13,121 nt of DNA from Phoronis ovalis (GCA_028565635.1 JAOXYB010040318.1:1-13121); one strand, 5' to 3'; numbered from the stretch's first letter, positions 1 to 9,034 are shown. Numbers and translations: made by a program. The notes: a model not told the origin generated them from the sequence alone.

Positions 1-607
1 AGCTGCAATTTGATTGGTGTCAAGACTTTCGTGACACTTTATATAGAAATAAAGGGATTATCGTTCTTCTGCTTTTAGAGATAATAAACAAAAATTTCGG
101 ATGGATTTATTCAGACTGAAATAGATTCTTACGTTTTGCATTGTAAACCACTTAAAATCAATTATATACAGTTTTAATGGGTTTTTTTCAGTTAATTTGA
201 TGGGTATTTGGCCCTGTCACTATTCTAATTCTAATTCATTGGACAGGTATTATAATTCATCTTCCCCAGGTATAATGTTTATAGAATGCAGTTCTTTATG
301 CTTTGCATTATCCTATAATCAGGAAGTATCTGATTTCAAAACACTCCAAGTGCCTGTCTTTTGTAAAACTTAGTGGTCTATTGTTGGAATTGAGCTCAAA
401 AGGTCATTTAGAGGTCAAAGGGCAAATAAATTGCTTAAGATGTTGGTATTTGGCACACAGAGATCATTTTGATAAAATTAAGGTTATCCAAAAGTACTTA
501 AAGATCACTTTTTTCAAATGACTATAAAATGGTCTCTAGGCAGGCTGCAAAACACTGAATAAGATTCTCAATCTTGTTCTGCGCCTTTTTGCTTGTATTT
601 AACTTAC
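1..607 (-). other. Intron 6 (partial), with possible acceptor at the left edge
   Basis: Minus-strand intron downstream of exon 6. I see no coding exon in it. At the edge the minus strand reads AAATTGCAG|CT (AG at 4-3). Its two exon bases (positions 2-1) would complete the codon left by exon 6 (A+CT). The pyrimidine tract is weak, so this acceptor is only a possibility. Positions 98 to about 535 hold a dispersed-repeat fragment. Confidence 0.5.
98..535 (+). repeat. Dispersed repeat fragment, 5' end (copy L)
   Basis: Begins with a 21-base motif at 98-118 (CGGATGGA...CAGACTG) whose exact reverse complement ends copy R at 6473. Internally it carries AGGTCATTTAGAGGTCAAAG (401-420) and TCATTTTGATAAAATTAAGG followed by TTATCC (about 465-490). 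These resemble, in the same orientation, parts of 5870-6240. I read it as the left part of a non-autonomous element whose right end is missing. The right boundary is approximate. Confidence 0.5.
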
Positions 608-764
608 TTTTAGAGCATATGACACCAGCAACAAGGTCTGAGCTTTGACACTTTATCCCATTTAAAATTTCTTTATGGGAGCACTCATGCAGAGATTTTT
701 CGTTTCCAGTACAATCAATTCTAGCGAAATGTTTAGGTAGATGTGTACCTCCAAAGAAATCAGC
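608..764 (-). CDS. Exon 6: second half of SRCR domain 2
   Basis: Acceptor GTCGTTTCAG precedes 764. Residues 419-470 follow, including ARIDCTGNEKSLHECSH and LVAGVICSK, with Cys 436, 446, 457 and 468. The donor is AAAA|GTAAGT (intron from 607), leaving one base of a codon, so the next exon must supply two. If this intron were retained, the frame would run 28 more residues to a stop at 524-522, giving a soluble two-SRCR protein of about 498 residues without an enzyme domain. No evidence for such a transcript is available from sequence alone. Confidence 0.92.
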
Positions 765-3700
765 CTGAAACGACATAATTTGTTATGTTTTACAATTACC
801 AGAAGTCATTCTAAATTTATTTATGCTTGCCTTGAAAAACGCTCTTTTACTGCACTTGTAGAACAAGATGGATGGAATTCAATGATACAATTTTCTCCCA
901 GAATTTTGTGGAATGAAAGGAAGTGACATCGCAAAATAGTTATGCGAAGGTGAACAAACTGTGGTTGTCCACGCAAACCATATGGTATACGACATAACAG
1001 AAAGTTACGTATTCAAAATAAGTAAATGACATGGCACACTAGTACTGTTGAGCGTAGCTCACTTCAACTAGCACACAGATCTAGCAACAGCTACTTCGTG
1101 CATCTTATAGTGTCCTTGTTAGCACGAATTAGCTATAGTAGGAAACGTTTCGTTTCTACAATTAACATAAATTCATACACAAATATTTTGTCTTTTCCGT
1201 ATGTAAACAATTATAAGATATCGTTGCAGAAACAATTGCAGCTTTCTGCTAAGATCGGATTTGCTGCATCGAATTAACTGGCGCTTTTTGTAAATAAACA
1301 ATAATCAAATGATACTAAATTTGAGATCCAAGAAATATCTAAAACTCATTACATTTAAAATTAATAGAAAAATACCCACCTGAATTGAATTTCTGCCATA
1401 GCCTAATCCAAGTTGTTTACATGCAACCATGGTTTCAAATAAACCCCAATGTTTACCGCAAATTGTTCCCCATTTCCCATTATGATAAACTTCAAGCCTC
1501 CCTTCTGTGCTGTAGCGACCACCAAGAAGACGAATTTCATACTAAAATTAACAAACAAAATCATAATTATTATAATATGCACAATTTGCCAGGCTTATTA
1601 AGATCGATTTAAAAGGTAGATATTGTTACCAGTGTTACTGTTGGCTATGCTGAATTAACTGTGGTTTTCACTTATGACTTGTATACTGATTACTTGCCAG
1701 CCACTCACGAGTTGATAAATTAAAAAAAATCCCCTTTACTTATTTCTACATTTACTATGTAGAATGTTGAAGTTCTTCTTACCTTTTCTGGTAGAATAGA
1801 AATGTTCTTCACACCTGCTGCAGAGTACAAGTCGTCTGTGAGAGGTTTTACCTTGAATGGCGTAGTAGTTGTTGCTGGTGTTGATGGAGTAGTCGTTGGT
1901 TTTTCTGTTGGCCTTTCCGCAGGTTTTATGGTTGTCCTGCCTCCTAGTTGTAATGATCCCATTTGAAAACCCCACCAAGGAAATGAAGTTGAAGTAGGTC
2001 TTGTTCGTTCTCTAAATATACCATGATTATCACGATTGGTGTGAATTACTCTTGAATCATCATTCTTAGCTAAATCCAAAGAATTTGACGTTGTAGACGA
2101 ATTGGAAGAATGGTGTGCTGTAGCCGAATCCATGGTTTGAGCATTGTTTACCCTTGGTGGTACTTGGAGTGTATTTGTAATTCGGTTTATTCTGGTAATT
2201 CTGTCAACAACACCAGGTAACAATGGTGCGCTGCCGATATTTTGAGTGTTTCTCGAGTTCGTAGTCGTGAGTTCACTCTCCCTGTTTTCTTCACGGTCAT
2301 CATTTCTTTGTCTTAACATAGCGTTGAGCCTGTAAAAGGACATGACTGGTGAAATGCAGTCTTTAGATCTCGCGGAATAAAAGTGCAAGAGTTGGTGTCG
2401 AACAATGGGCTTCAGCGATCAGCTGTAGTGTAGTAGCATTAAAGATATGACACGTATAGCTAAGCATTATGAAATGGATATAATCGCCGTACCTTTGGTT
2501 AGCCCATGATCTTACGGAATAGGACCGATCCGTTTCTGGCACTATGTCATTTTCTCGCACTCCATTGGCGACATCAACAATTACAGAACTATCTGGCGGT
2601 GAACATTTTACACCAGCAGCTTCCTGAAACAGCGTGTTGAGGTGTAAACAATATAACAGACATATTTTGAAAATGTAGGTATATTCTTTTAAGTAGGTAA
2701 ATACAAGGAAACCTTACATATCAGGCCCGTCAGATGGGGGGGGGGGTGCGTTGGGTGTGAACGCTCCCCCGTTTGAAATGGGAGGAACATATTTAATGAC
2801 AACGCCCCCCTTTTGAAATGGGAGGACCATTAATGTAATGTTAACGCACCCCCCCTTTTGAAACAGTAACGCACCCCCCTTTTGAAATAGTAACGCCCCC
2901 CCCTTTGAACTGACAGGAAATCACTGGCACATCCCCGCACCCCCCCCCCCTTTGGAACAGAAAGAATTTTTTTTTTACGTTAGTACTTATTCTGGGCGTA
3001 TTGTTACAACAGGAGTGGAAATGAATTTTTTTTTGCTTGTCATTTTTTTCAGGCAGCACGGAGACGTTTCAGCGACCTTTTTCGATTAATGAACTGATAT
3101 TTTCTGAAATCGGTAATTCTAAAAACATCACAAAACGCACCCCCCTTTGAAGAAATGTCTGACGGCCCTGCATGTAAAAAAAAATTTCTAAAATGTTTTA
3201 ATTTAAACATAGCAGAGATCGAATGTATAAATAAGATATTGTCTTGAACACTATATGATGTGCAAGAAGAGTTTGATTAAAAAAACAAACGCTTAAAAAT
3301 GTGTTGGATTTACAAATGATTGTTAACTATAAATTGCATATTATTGTAGGGGGAATAGGGCGGCTTGACAGGGATTATTTTTTAAAGGACAATTTACCTT
3401 ATCGTTGCAATTATGGATTGCCCAGGGATTTGAGGCACAGCTCGCAAGCTTGGTTTCCACACCACTACATTTAACATTGTCTTTCCAAATACGACCTACA
3501 AGAATAAAAATACCGGCAGATATAGAAACATGAAAATCCTAAACTGGAAGGTGACAAAACATCACCAATAATCATTTCCATAGGCTAGATAATAGTTAGG
3601 TAAACCAATGAGAGACGTGATTGCACAGGGGCAAGAAACCATTATACATATTCACGGTTTCAACTGACTCAGGTGTTATTACCGAAAACATAAATGCTTT

Positions 3701-6700
3701 TAGAAGATTAACTCTTTCCATAATGCTATGAGCAAGCAATGGAATCTGAAATCGACGAAAACGCCGCTATTAATGAAGATAATGGTCACTGATACATGTG
3801 GAACTCTTTCTTGTAATAATTTCCAAATTTGACAATTATGTAAACAATGGGTCACATCAGCGTCACGTAAAATAAAAGTTAGTTGTATTTATATTAATTG
3901 TAATGCTTAATTAACAAATAACTTGATACATAATTCGTTGTAAACCCTATTTTCCTTTTGAAAATAAAAGGGAAATTCAATCTGTCGATAATGAAATATT
4001 AATATTTGTTTGATCTCGGTTAGGCTGCTAGTTTGCAAGTCCATCGTTTTCTCGTGATATTCCTCTGGTGGACCAACGATAGTTTTTATTTAATACCCTT
4101 GGGTGGACAAAGCTTGAAATTCCAAATCAAAAAGTTCTATTAAAATCCCATTCGTTAAGTTTCAGTCATAAAAATAATTACTCTCCTTATTTTTTTTCTA
4201 TCTTTCATCGATGTTATCAATTTACTTGAAAACGTTTAACAACTCCTAGGACAGTTATATATATAAAATTTCAAGCTTCTAGGGCTAACCGTTTCGAGTT
4301 TCCTCCATAAATGAATTGAAATATGCCAAAAAAGCTGTTCTTTTAATACCTAAATCTTGATCGGACCTAAATATTCTCAAAGTATTAAAAAAAACACCCA
4401 GATTGATAATAGTTTGTAAAGTGGTACCAATAATAACTACAGGCTTAGTGGTCGTATTTTTCAAAACGATTATCAGAATATTCCATTAATTCAAAATCAA
4501 CAAACATCAACAATGTTCCTCGTGTTTAATGCTTTCATAAAAAACATACTAACAGTATATTTATACTATTTAAGCATTTTAATTTAAGACAACAGAAGCA
4601 GACTACTTACAAAAACGCCCTTGATGATGTTGCTTTTGATGTTTCTGAAGGTCAAGGTCACATTTCAGAAGCGTATCCCCGAGCGCATCACAACGTCTGA
4701 TTTACATACCTAACTGAACGTTCATTCACTTTGACGGCGCCATTATGAATGTGTTCCAAATATCCACTTATTTACCCAGATATCTATAGCACCACGTACT
4801 AGTTTTTCTCTAATTTTTTATTCGCAATAAATACAATCATATTGCAGCAAATCCGGATGGAAAATGATATTGAACTGGTATGATAATTGCTTATAATAAA
4901 AATTCTCTAATATCAATTTAAAATTTAAAAAAACAACATTAACTTATTTCTAGAATGTTAATTATTTCTTCTGTTGCACGTCTAATGATTATAAATCCAG
5001 GTTTCAAATTCAACATTTTTTTTGTTGTCAAGTTGTCATTTCTTTAATGCAACCGAGCGTTGGTATTTTAAACTAACGCAGCAGACCTAATTCGTTCCAC
5101 ATGCAAAGCAGAAATGGTATTAAATTTAATTACCTGGCATTTTCACATAAAGTACAGGTGTTGGTTAGGAAAATATGTGCCTTTGTAACTTAGCGGAAAC
5201 TGAATCACATGATGATAGTTTACATACAATTTTTTGACATATCTTACTTAATGTTTCGCAATTCACTTAATGCGGACAGTCGCGGGACACAGTTGGCAAA
5301 AACCTTCATTCTAAATTAAAGCACATTAGATCACTAAATGAATGTATGGTGAAACATATGTTGGGGTGAATTTAATTTAAACCTACATATAAAACACAGG
5401 AATTGAAAAAAAATCAATTTAAAATGTAACTGATGAGAAAAAACCTTAACATTTTTTTACAAATATTACCATGGATAAAAAATTAAGTCTACAGTGCTAT
5501 AATAAACTCGTAAGTGATAAAACAAAATCTAATTCTGGATAATTCATTATCTGTGACCTCATATTTCACCTATCCACTTAAAATTAGATACTATTTGATA
5601 TTTCTCGAGTTTTTTTTCTAAACTTGAAGTATTAAAACATATATCCCAATTAATTGCAATGATGAATATTCATTCACATATATAAAAACAGATGAAGAAA
5701 TTCTCTATTCAACGCTCTAATACACAAATCAAAGAAAATCAGCAAAACCTTCTATGCATTCCGTAAAAGTCACTTTCTGTCCTATGTTCTTTTCTTTCTT
5801 ATGTTCTTCTTTTTTCCAACGTTTGGAGATTCATTTCGAAGAAGGTATATAGGTAAAAACATGGCACTTTTTAGGGGTCAAAGGTTAAAATTTTAAAATT
5901 GTTCAAAACATCCAAATATGATCATGTATGATGATATCAAGTTAAACAGATGTCATTTTGATGACCTTTGAGGTTATCTGGGTGCCAAAATGTCAGATTT
6001 TTTTGTTTGGCTTCCAATTAACCTATGGAAAGAATATGTCAAACCTAAAGAACGGCTGGTCATACAGGCTTGAAGTTTGACTTATGACATCACCAGGGTC
6101 GGGATAGTCTTAAGGTTGCTGGGTCATCTGCATGTCTAGATGTGAGAATCTTCAAATTGCGTCAAACTTTCAAAAGTGAGGCTCTCATGCCATTTAGAGG
6201 TCATTCAGAAGTCATTCAGAAGTATTGGATCATTTTCAGGTCAATAGAAACTAAACAATTTTGAAGTTATTTTTTTTTAATTCCTCTTATAATTTTTTGT
6301 TATTTAAGTTGTTTACTGGATTGGTGTTGTCATTGAATATTTAGGAGGTTAATTCCATTTCCAGACTTTTGTTATTATTTACATCTAGCCTTAATTTGAT
6401 TACAAATTAGGACATTCATACATATACGTACCACAATGTCAATAATAAAGGCCAGTCTGAATAAATCCATCCGTTAATCGTTAATGTTCCAAACTAACAC
6501 GTGGATTTCATCAAACTGTAATATGGAAAATTGCAGTAATCCTATGCCTATGCCTTTGCTAAAAAGCTATCTGGTCTGCTTTTGTTATATGCTAATAAGT
6601 ATATTTTCACATGATCACGCGAGAATGAAGAATCTGCCTGTTTTAGAGTTTTCTTTTTGAGGCATAGGCCCATATATTTATTGTATATTGTATATTCTAT

Positions 6701-7942
6701 AAGTATCGTGTATTAAAGTTTTTCTTCTTGAGGCATAGCATATACCTACATATTTGTGTTAGCAGTGCCTATTTAATGTTCTCTTTCTGCACAATCACCA
6801 TTTATTTTATGTATTAGTAACTAGTGATCTGCATAAAAATCATTTATCAAATCAGATATTTTACATATTACATATTATCGGTATCTTGGAATATGTAAAC
6901 CTCTTAGCATACCCAGGTGGTTAATGTATTGATGCGTTTACCACTGACCATAATGTCATAAATTTATTGATGAGTTTACCACTGGACGATAGGGTTTGTA
7001 TGAAATTGCCACAAGACAGAAACGAGATCTACAGAAGCCGTTCACCTATTCTGTGATAATTGTTCCCGGCTGTAATGATGCTGCACTACTACTGGGAGAC
7101 AAACGTAACCCACTTTTGTAGACTAGACAGCAGCAGCAGGCTAAACCAGAGACTGATACTGCCACGCATTTTATTAGTAGCACATGGAATCACCGAAACA
7201 CAATTACCCTAGTAATCGTAACCAACTATTCAACAAATGCCAACAACATATGGGGCCGGGGGATGAAAGCGTTTATCTGATATAAAGGAAAATTCACTGC
7301 AGGTTTACTTCGTGTCTACACTGCGTAGCGTATTAATATTGTAGCTTGTTCCTGGGCTCGTTGCCAACAACAACTGGGTGTGTTGCCCTTTTAAATTACA
7401 AGGAGAAACTGGAGAATCCCGATTGGGATCGTATGTGGCATTTGTAATATTCCAGATGGAATTTAGCTAATAATCCAGTGTACAGTTTCTTATGGATAAT
7501 TAACAGACAAAGCTCCTACATGCAACAAGCATATCTGACAGAGATGATGTCATTAATTTTAAAAACAAAAATGTTTAAAATATTGTAAATTTCGATAATT
7601 ATATCTTTTGTGTAGAGACTACTTACGTTTATGCGTACGGTAATGATTGAACTTTGTTGCCTTCAAAGCTCCACCAAATCGGAGTTGCCTACATACTACT
7701 TCAGCGTTGTTCATAGACCATTCGTCATCACAAATTATTCCCCATTTATTATGATGATATATAAAAACATTTCCTTCAAATTTTGTTGATGTGGCTCCCA
7801 CTAGCTGAATGTCCCCTTCTTGGGCACCATTACAATGACTAATTACTGTTACTAGTATAAACAAACTTAATATGTTTATTCCTATTTTTAGACCCTTTTG
7901 TTGTTCTATAAACACGTTGGAAATTTTAAACTTGTTTTCCAT
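608..7942 (-). CDS. LOXL2-like secreted two-SRCR protein (lysyl oxidase homolog), 5' part, six exons
   Basis: Seen: six exons (7942-7627, 3495-3398, 2623-2493, 2329-1783, 1541-1380, 764-608) join in frame into 470 residues plus one base. Order: hydrophobic signal segment (about 20-36), SRCR 1 (about 45-146; Cys 71, 84, 115, 125, 135, 145), low-complexity linker (147-364), SRCR 2 (365-469; Cys 392, 405, 436, 446, 457, 468). Both domains have the six-cysteine group A pattern. Known: LOXL2/3/4-type enzymes carry SRCR domains before a copper and lysine-tyrosylquinone amine oxidase that crosslinks collagen and elastin outside the cell; insects have two-SRCR forms. SRCR 2 shows the LOXL signatures CGKHWG and ETMVACKQLGLG. 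Inferred: the catalytic domain lies left of position 1. If it is absent there, this is another secreted SRCR protein. The ATG at 7942 is chosen because an in-frame TAA sits four codons upstream (7954-7952) and the signal peptide follows. Confidence 0.78.
765..1379 (-). other. Intron 5
   Basis: A 615-base intron between exons 5 and 6, with GTGGGT at its 5' end and TTTCAG at its 3' end. The open plus-strand stretches at 741-926 and 1026-1277 resemble no family I know and look like chance ORFs. I see no repeat or regulatory signal. Confidence 0.8.
1380..1541 (-). CDS. Exon 5: first half of SRCR domain 2 (LOXL type)
   Basis: Acceptor TTAATTTTAG precedes 1541; donor is CAG|GTGGGT (intron from 1379). 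It is 162 bases, phase 0 at both ends, residues 365-418. The text runs YEIRLLGGRYSTEGRLEVYH, then WGTICGKHWG and ETMVACKQLGLG. The CGxxWG turn and the ExMVxCxQLGLG helix are characteristic of the last SRCR domain of LOXL2/3/4 enzymes, where generic SRCR domains have CDDxW and VVCRQLG. This is the main reason for the LOXL call. Confidence 0.93.
1783..2329 (-). CDS. Exon 4: low-complexity Thr/Pro-rich linker
   Basis: Acceptor CCTTTTACAG precedes 2329; donor is AAG|GTAAGA (intron from 1782). The exon is 547 bases and encodes residues 183-364 without a cysteine. It is rich in Ser, Thr, Asn and Arg and includes a proline/threonine stretch (about 322-339, PTEKPTTTPSTPATTTTP) typical of dense O-glycosylation. 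Two N-glycosylation sequons are visible, N258-S-S and N357-I-S. FPWWGFQ (298-304) is the only aromatic patch. The phase matches on both sides. I recognise no folded domain; a flexible extracellular spacer between the two SRCR domains is inferred. Confidence 0.88.
2493..2623 (-). CDS. Exon 3: end of SRCR domain 1 and start of linker
   Basis: Acceptor GCTGTTTCAG precedes 2623. The exon opens with EAAGVKCS, equivalent to the EDAGVxC ending of SRCR domains, giving the sixth cysteine (145). About 36 linker residues follow (acidic DVANGVREND, then RSYSVRSWANQR). The donor AAAG|GTACGG (intron from 2492) is weaker than the others. It is chosen because 131 bases leave two bases of a codon, exactly the phase required by the acceptor of exon 4. 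Without splicing the frame would stop at 2363. Confidence 0.87.
2714..3177. mobile_element. Small non-autonomous inverted-repeat element (MITE-like) with C/G runs
   Basis: The left end reads CAGGCCCGTCAGA (2722-2734) and the right end, reverse-complemented, reads CAGGGCCGTCAGA (3170-3158), 12 of 13 matching. The similarity extends outward through TTACAT (2714-2719 and 3176-3171) and inward through GGGGGGTGCGTT at both ends. The interior has about seven diverged copies of a unit like AACGCACCCCCCTTTTGAAA (near 2760, 2801, 2843, 2868, 2892, 2936 and 3134), some followed by GGGAGGAMCAT. It has no transposase. The CAGGG termini would suit a hAT-like family, but I see no clean 8-bp target duplication, so the superfamily is open. 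Confidence 0.72.
2760..2966. repeat. Tandem C-run units inside the element
   Basis: Six consecutive units of AACGC(A)C-run-TTTTGAAA with C-runs of about 5 to 14 bases and irregular spacing (25-45 bases). On the minus strand, which is the sense strand of the LOXL-like gene, these become repeated G-runs. The unequal run lengths suggest slippage, and assembly of this stretch may be imperfect. Confidence 0.75.
3398..3495 (-). CDS. Exon 2: middle of SRCR domain 1
   Basis: This 98-base exon is too short for simple ORF detection but was found by SRCR pattern. Acceptor TTCTTGTAG precedes 3495; donor is AAG|GTAAAT (intron from 3397). In the phase set by exon 1 it reads R-IWKDNVKCSGVETKLASC then NPWAIHNCNDK, matching the family pattern IWLDxVxCxGxExxLxxC...WxxHxC. 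It supplies Cys 115, 125 and 135. The stretch between VVCRQL and IW is about 20 residues and carries a basic KRR at the junction, instead of the usual FGxGxGP segment. Confidence 0.92.
4649..4660 (+). promoter_or_regulatory. Possible nuclear-receptor site (AGGTCAAGGTCA)
   Basis: Two AGGTCA half-sites abut directly and contain TCAAGGTCA (4652-4660), the extended half-site bound by ERR and FTZ-F1/SF-1 type receptors. It lies in intron 1, 3 kb into the gene. AGGTCA-like text is also common in the dispersed repeats of this window, so it may be repeat debris. Confidence 0.25.
5870..6473 (+). repeat. Dispersed repeat fragment, 3' end (copy R)
   Basis: Shares blocks with copy L in the same orientation: GGTCAAAGG (about 5876), TCATTTTGATGACCTTTGAG followed by GTTATC (about 5953-5978), and CATTTAGAGGTCA (6191-6203). 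It ends at 6453-6473 with the reverse complement of the 21-base motif that begins copy L. Taken together, L and R look like opposite end fragments of one inverted-repeat element family, perhaps about 0.9 kb long when complete. The left boundary is approximate. Confidence 0.45.
6648..6738 (+). repeat. Diverged direct duplication, period about 70
   Basis: GTTTTCTTTTTGAGGCATAG at 6648-6667 recurs as GTTTTTCTTCTTGAGGCATA at 6718, and both are followed by a CATATATTTA/CATATTTG-like stretch. It is an old two-copy tandem duplication within intron 1. Confidence 0.5.
6921..6990 (+). repeat. Two-copy tandem repeat, period 38
   Basis: ATTGATGCGTTTACCACTGA at 6928 and ATTGATGAGTTTACCACTGG at 6966 differ at two of 20 positions. 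The flanking AATGT/AATTT and CATA/CGATA are also similar. Confidence 0.65.
7627..7942 (-). CDS. Exon 1: signal peptide and first half of SRCR domain 1
   Basis: Encodes residues 1-105 plus one base. A long polar N-terminus (19 residues) precedes a hydrophobic core (IGINILSLFILVTVIS) and a likely cleavage site near HCNG-A (36-40). SRCR 1 then starts at DIQLVG and shows the hallmark WGIICDDEW (67-75) and AEVVCRQL (80-87). The exon ends at a strong donor, AAAC|GTAAGT (intron from 7626). It leaves one base of a codon, completed by the first two bases of exon 2. Any 5' untranslated exon further upstream cannot be seen. Confidence 0.93.
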
Positions 7943-7999
7943 TATGTAAGTTTATATCGATAGTATTTTCGTCAATGGCACTGATGCGATACGAAAATA
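7943..7999 (-). promoter_or_regulatory. 5' flank of the LOXL-like start: TATCGATA palindrome and short hairpin
   Basis: Directly upstream of the ATG lie an in-frame stop (7954-7952), the palindrome TATCGATA (7955-7962, identical to the insect DRE core) and a perfect 9-bp inverted repeat, TATTTTCGT (7964-7972) with ACGAAAATA (7991-7999), 18 bases apart. This stretch could be 5' UTR or core promoter. Its function is inferred from position only. Confidence 0.3.
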
Positions 8000-8955
8000 T
8001 TTTCCTGCCTTCTTGGAAATACCGCCGCTATTGAAATGTAGAATCGTTAACTTGTGTTGCCTGCTAGAAAAAGTTGAAAAAAATCCATTTTTAATGAAAG
8101 AATACATGTGTTAAATCTTCAAAAATAATTGGCATCAGCTACGTTAGGAAGGAAATAACTTGTGTTTATCAAGGTTAATAAACTTAAAGGTGTTGCAGTA
8201 ATGCACATCAAGTATTTAGCTTTTTTTAAATTGAATATTGTTTGTTTCAACACTACGAGTACGCATGTTTTTGTTCACTATAAAGTTGCACGAACAGGCA
8301 TTCTGCGAAAGTGACAGCAATTTGAAAATTATTTTCAATTTAGTCCAGCTTAAGAATGTGATCGTTGCGAAAGTAAATAGACCATATACCTATTACCAAT
8401 CCTTCTCTGCTAGATCTAGTCAATAACTTCTTTCGTTCATACCTGTACATAATTTTTTTTGTATGTATATACAGTTAAACACATATGGGACACATATTCG
8501 CATGTGCACGCATGCAAGTCCGCAAGACTGCTTTATTAAAACTCCACATATTAATGTAAGAAGGCAATTGTATATACCTACCTATATTAAAAAGAGATCT
8601 ACCCAAAATATTTGTTGCGAAGAAAAATTATCAAACTTTTAAAACAATGTTCTCCATACGGTTTGAGCGTTAACAATGTTCCGAGTTCTTCTTTCAAGAC
8701 GAAAATTTATTTAAGCTTTTAACACAAAATTATTTCCAATGAAAGGATAACTATAAAGGTAGAATAATTATCAATTTTTGTGGTTTTTGTTTCCCAGGAT
8801 ACGCAGGTGCAGTTTCTTCTTCAAATAACTACTTTAGTACACCGTTCATAGTTTCCTCGCCTTTCTCGTTTTTAAACGAAGTTAGAATTCAAAGATTTGG
8901 CACGTATCTGATTCCGAACTACTAGCGTTTGGCTATTCTGGCGACCGTCCAAGTA

Positions 8956-9034
8956 AGTGGTTAGTGCTCTGTCAGTCGGATCACCTTAAAGTCCTTCTAA
9001 CAACCTCAGAACTGACTCCAAGTGATCGGATCCC
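8956..9034 (+). repeat. Possible tRNA-derived SINE head (A-box and B-box-like)
   Basis: AGTGGTTAGTGCT (8956-8968) resembles the A-box region of tRNA Gly/Glu/Val, and TCGGATCCC (9026-9034) resembles a B box (TCRANTCC). The spacing of about 60 bases is long for a tRNA, no cloverleaf can be folded by eye, and no poly-A tail or target duplication was found. It is a weak call. Confidence 0.2.

Larger units (their letters stand above)
2624..3397 (-). other. Intron 2, mostly occupied by a small transposon
   Basis: A 774-base intron, GTAAAT to TTTCAG. More than half of it (about 2714-3177) is the C/G-run element described separately. The open frame on the minus strand at 2841-3059 is a product of the tandem repeat units and is not taken as a gene. 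Confidence 0.85.
3496..7626 (-). other. Intron 1
   Basis: A 4131-base intron that splits SRCR domain 1, GTAAGT to CTTGTAG. No exon of the gene is missing here, because exons 1 and 2 join in frame with normal SRCR spacing. It contains repeat copy R (about 5870-6473), duplications near 6648-6738 and 6928-6987, a nuclear-receptor-like motif at 4649-4660, and a less AT-rich block at about 7020-7430 in which I recognise nothing. The rest is AT-rich sequence without recognisable features. Confidence 0.8.

Noticed and set aside
303-521. Plus-strand 72-residue open frame
   Set aside because: It lies within the dispersed repeat copy L in intron 6 and shows no domain or signal.
741-926. Plus-strand 61-residue open frame
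   Set aside because: It overlaps the acceptor and start of exon 6 on the opposite strand and has no recognisable motif.
1385-1612. Plus-strand 75-residue open frame
   Set aside because: It is antisense to exon 5, which has clear SRCR text on the minus strand.
1736-1978. Minus-strand 80-residue open frame
   Set aside because: It is a shifted-frame shadow of exon 4, whose frame is fixed by both splice junctions.
2363-2560. Minus-strand open frame reading past the exon 3 donor
   Set aside because: Its second half has no SRCR or linker character; splicing at 2492 to the acceptor before 2329 is in phase and continues the protein.
2841-3059. Minus-strand open frame with GGG-repeats
   Set aside because: It is a by-product of the C-run units of the inverted-repeat element; the glycine runs come from poly-G codons.
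3951-3977. Imperfect palindrome TTTCCTTTTG...AAAAGGGAAA
   Set aside because: Short and AT-rich. It resembles part of the right-hand repeat cluster but is too short to claim a relation.
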